A stretch of 7,486 nt of DNA. Origin: Chloroflexota bacterium. GTDB taxonomy: Bacteria; Chloroflexota; Anaerolineae; Aggregatilineales; UBA2796. The notes beneath the pieces are model-generated. The model searched no databases, was not told the origin of the DNA, and saw nothing but the letters and a program-made list of their open reading frames with translations. The number at the start of each line of letters is the position of its first letter. Within the stretch, counting starts at the first letter, position 1. Below are positions 6,263 through 7,486 of this stretch, in pieces. The translations under genes were made by a program, and so were the position numbers. The stretch is from contig RFIM01000319.1 in the NCBI GenBank assembly GCA_003695215.1, positions 1-7,486 on the forward strand, in the 5' to 3' direction.

Positions 6263-7084
6263 GTGCTGCCACCGATCACTGCCTTTCAGGGCGCCGAGCA
6301 CGCGCCTTTCCTGATGAAAGGCGGCCGAGCCGCTGCACTGATGGTACATGGCTTCCCTGGTACGCCTGCTGACATCCGTCCCTTTGCAGATTGCCTGAAT
6401 GCGCTCGGCTGGACGGTACAAGGCATCCTCTTGCCTGGCTTCGGTGCGCAAATCGAGACCTTGCCCAAACGCACGCACCAGGAGTGGTCTGCAGCTGTGT
6501 TAGAAGCGCTGCAGGCGCTCAAAAAAGATCACGCGCCTGTGGTGCTGGTCGGGCATTCGATGGGCGGCGCGCTCGCCATGTGCGTTGCCGCTGAGCTGCC
6601 GCCTGAGGCGCTCATTTTGACGGCGCCCTTCAGCAAACTGGAGAGCTTCCTCTGGAACATGATGCCCGTCTTCCGCATGGTGTTCCCTGAAGTGCGTCCG
6701 TTCCGCCTGTTGCGGCTGGATTTCTCCAAGCCTGAAGTGCGCGAAGGCATCCGCAACTTCATGCCCGATGCCGATCTAGACGATCCGCAGGTGCAGCAGG
6801 CGATTCGCGACTTGCGCTTGCCGATCAGCGTCTTTGAGCAGATCAGGCAGCTCGGTCAGCGTGCCTTCAACCTTGCGCCACAGCTGAAGATGCCGGCGTT
6901 CGTCGTGCAGGGAACGCAAGATACGCTAGTGAAGCCGCATTTGACGCGGCAGCTGCTGCTGCGCTATGGCGGTGCCGTGCATTACCTTGAGCTGCCAGCT
7001 GAGCATGACCTGATCGATCCACAGGCGCGCTATTGGCCGCATTTGGAACGCACCTTGCGCGATTTTGTGGAGCAGCTGGCATGA
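6263..7084 (+). CDS. alpha/beta-hydrolase, carboxylesterase-like
   Basis: Serine hydrolase of 273 residues with a complete apparent triad: nucleophile Ser99 in GHSMGG (97-102), acid Asp220 in VQGTQDTLV, and His248 in LPAEHDLID. HGFPGTP (29-35) supplies the oxyanion loop. The arrangement fits small bacterial carboxylesterases and monoacylglycerol-lipase-like enzymes of the Est30 type. A lid-like insert rich in Phe, Met and Trp (about 123-205) suggests a hydrophobic acyl substrate. No signal peptide is seen, so it is probably cytoplasmic or membrane-associated. It starts with GTG six bases after the membrane protein gene, and its stop overlaps the next start as ATGA. Location between lycopene cyclase and a CruF-like hydratase raises the possibility that it acts on acylated carotenoids or their acyl donors, but that is inferred from context. 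A general esterase or thioesterase is equally possible. Confidence 0.9.
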   Translation: MLPPITAFQGAEHAPFLMKGGRAAALMVHGFPGTPADIRPFADCLNALGWTVQGILLPGFGAQIETLPKRTHQEWSAAVLEALQALKKDHAPVVLVGHSMGGALAMCVAAELPPEALILTAPFSKLESFLWNMMPVFRMVFPEVRPFRLLRLDFSKPEVREGIRNFMPDADLDDPQVQQAIRDLRLPISVFEQIRQLGQRAFNLAPQLKMPAFVVQGTQDTLVKPHLTRQLLLRYGGAVHYLELPAEHDLIDPQARYWPHLERTLRDFVEQLA

Positions 7085-7486
7085 GCGCTTTGAACGCGCG
7101 GCTGCGCAACCTACGCCTTGAGCGCGTTGATCGTCTGCCCTTCGGCCTGCTGCTTTGCTGGCTTTTGGCGATGATCAGCCTGCCGATCTCGCGCTGGACG
7201 CTTGGCGAAGAGGCGACGCCTTTGGCCTTGAGCATTGGCGTGATCTTTCAAGTGGCAGTCGGCATGAGCTTTTTGGCACAGCGCTGGTCGGCATGGCGGC
7301 TGATGCGCACAGGGCTGACGGTGATTCTGCTTGGCTGGGCAGTGGAGTGGATCGGGCATCAGACGGGCTTTCCATTCGGCTTTTATAGCTACACTGAGCG
7401 GCTGCAGCCGCAACTTGGCGGCGTGCCGCTGTTGATCCCGTTGGCGTGGCTGATGATGTTGCCACCTGCTTGGGCAGTCGCTTTCA
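7081..7486 (+). CDS. cruF: CruF-like carotenoid 1',2'-hydratase, 5' part (cut by window edge)
   Basis: The first 135 codons are visible; the gene runs off the right edge. It starts at ATG 7081, overlapping the hydrolase stop by four bases, with GGAG (7069-7072) 8 bases upstream. The protein begins with a basic segment, then hydrophobic helices at about 20-37, 48-66 and 77-92. The block GFPFGFYSYTERL (96-108), followed by LGGVPLLIPLAWLMM (112-126), is characteristic of the CruF/carotenoid synthesis membrane family (formerly DUF422), which includes gamma-carotene 1',2'-hydratase and bisanhydrobacterioruberin hydratase. These add water across the terminal double bond of an acyclic psi end to form a tertiary alcohol. 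Beside a lycopene cyclase, the likely substrate is gamma-carotene. Reverse-strand frames open across the same bases are shadows. Family assignment is strong; exact substrate is inference. Confidence 0.88.
   Translation, partial: MSALNARLRNLRLERVDRLPFGLLLCWLLAMISLPISRWTLGEEATPLALSIGVIFQVAVGMSFLAQRWSAWRLMRTGLTVILLGWAVEWIGHQTGFPFGFYSYTERLQPQLGGVPLLIPLAWLMMLPPAWAVAF

Larger units (their letters stand above)
2386..7486 (+). other. carotenoid biosynthesis operon crtI-crtB-crtYcd-orf170-hydrolase-cruF
   Basis: Six genes run in one direction with intergenic distances of 20, 15, 2 and 6 bases and a final 4-base overlap. No terminator-like hairpin or promoter-like gap appears between them, so one polycistronic message is expected from the 2224-2385 region. 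The set covers phytoene formation, desaturation, cyclisation and psi-end hydration. A crtE (GGPP synthase), ketolase, CrtD and glycosyltransferase are not visible and may lie downstream or elsewhere. Confidence 0.85.

Noticed and set aside
7111..7465. Reverse-strand frames and an internal + frame near the right edge
   Set aside because: The frame beginning at ATG 7081 encodes a clear CruF-family N terminus across the same bases. The others have low-complexity Ala/Ser/Arg/Gln translations.
1..7486. CRISPR arrays, insertion sequences, tRNA or rRNA genes
   Set aside because: No regularly spaced identical repeats, transposase-like frames, terminal repeats or RNA gene signatures were seen. The only repeats are protein-level TPR units, too diverged at DNA level to be a DNA repeat array.

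Overview
This window reads as the front of a carotenoid biosynthesis operon, preceded by an unrelated TPR-repeat gene. Every gene I can support lies on the + strand. By eye the base composition is in the high-50s percent GC, with very many GCGC runs and almost no CCGG. A proteobacterial-style CrtI, a fused two-domain lycopene cyclase of the CrtYc/CrtYd type and a CruF-type hydratase together suggest a pigmented, possibly phototrophic, bacterium. Chloroflexota is my best guess, but no marker gene in the window proves it.

Layout. Bases 1-45 may be the last codons of an upstream gene. Bases 52-2187 encode a protein of about 711 residues made almost entirely of TPR repeats. A strong rho-independent terminator (2193-2223) closes that unit. 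The rest of the 198-base gap (2188-2385) carries a nested inverted repeat (2312-2375) ending next to the crtI ribosome binding site. It is the best candidate for the control region of the carotenoid genes. From 2386 to the right edge six genes follow with gaps of 20, 15, 2 and 6 bases and then a 4-base overlap: crtI, crtB, fused crtYcd, a small four-helix membrane protein of unknown function, a serine alpha/beta hydrolase, and the 5' part of a cruF-like gene cut by the window edge.

How the genes fit. CrtB condenses two geranylgeranyl diphosphates to phytoene, CrtI desaturates phytoene to lycopene, and CrtYcd cyclises one or both lycopene ends. The CruF-like enzyme is expected to hydrate a remaining acyclic (psi) end. 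A cyclase plus a CruF points to a monocyclic, hydroxylated carotenoid of the 1'-hydroxy-gamma-carotene type, often glycosylated. A CruG-like glycosyltransferase would be a natural next gene but lies outside the window. The membrane protein and the hydrolase are the uncharacterised members. No geranylgeranyl diphosphate synthase gene is present here.

The observations most worth following are the near-total absence of CCGG (two sites where about 50 would be expected), the nested palindrome upstream of crtI, and the unknown membrane protein and hydrolase placed between cyclase and hydratase.
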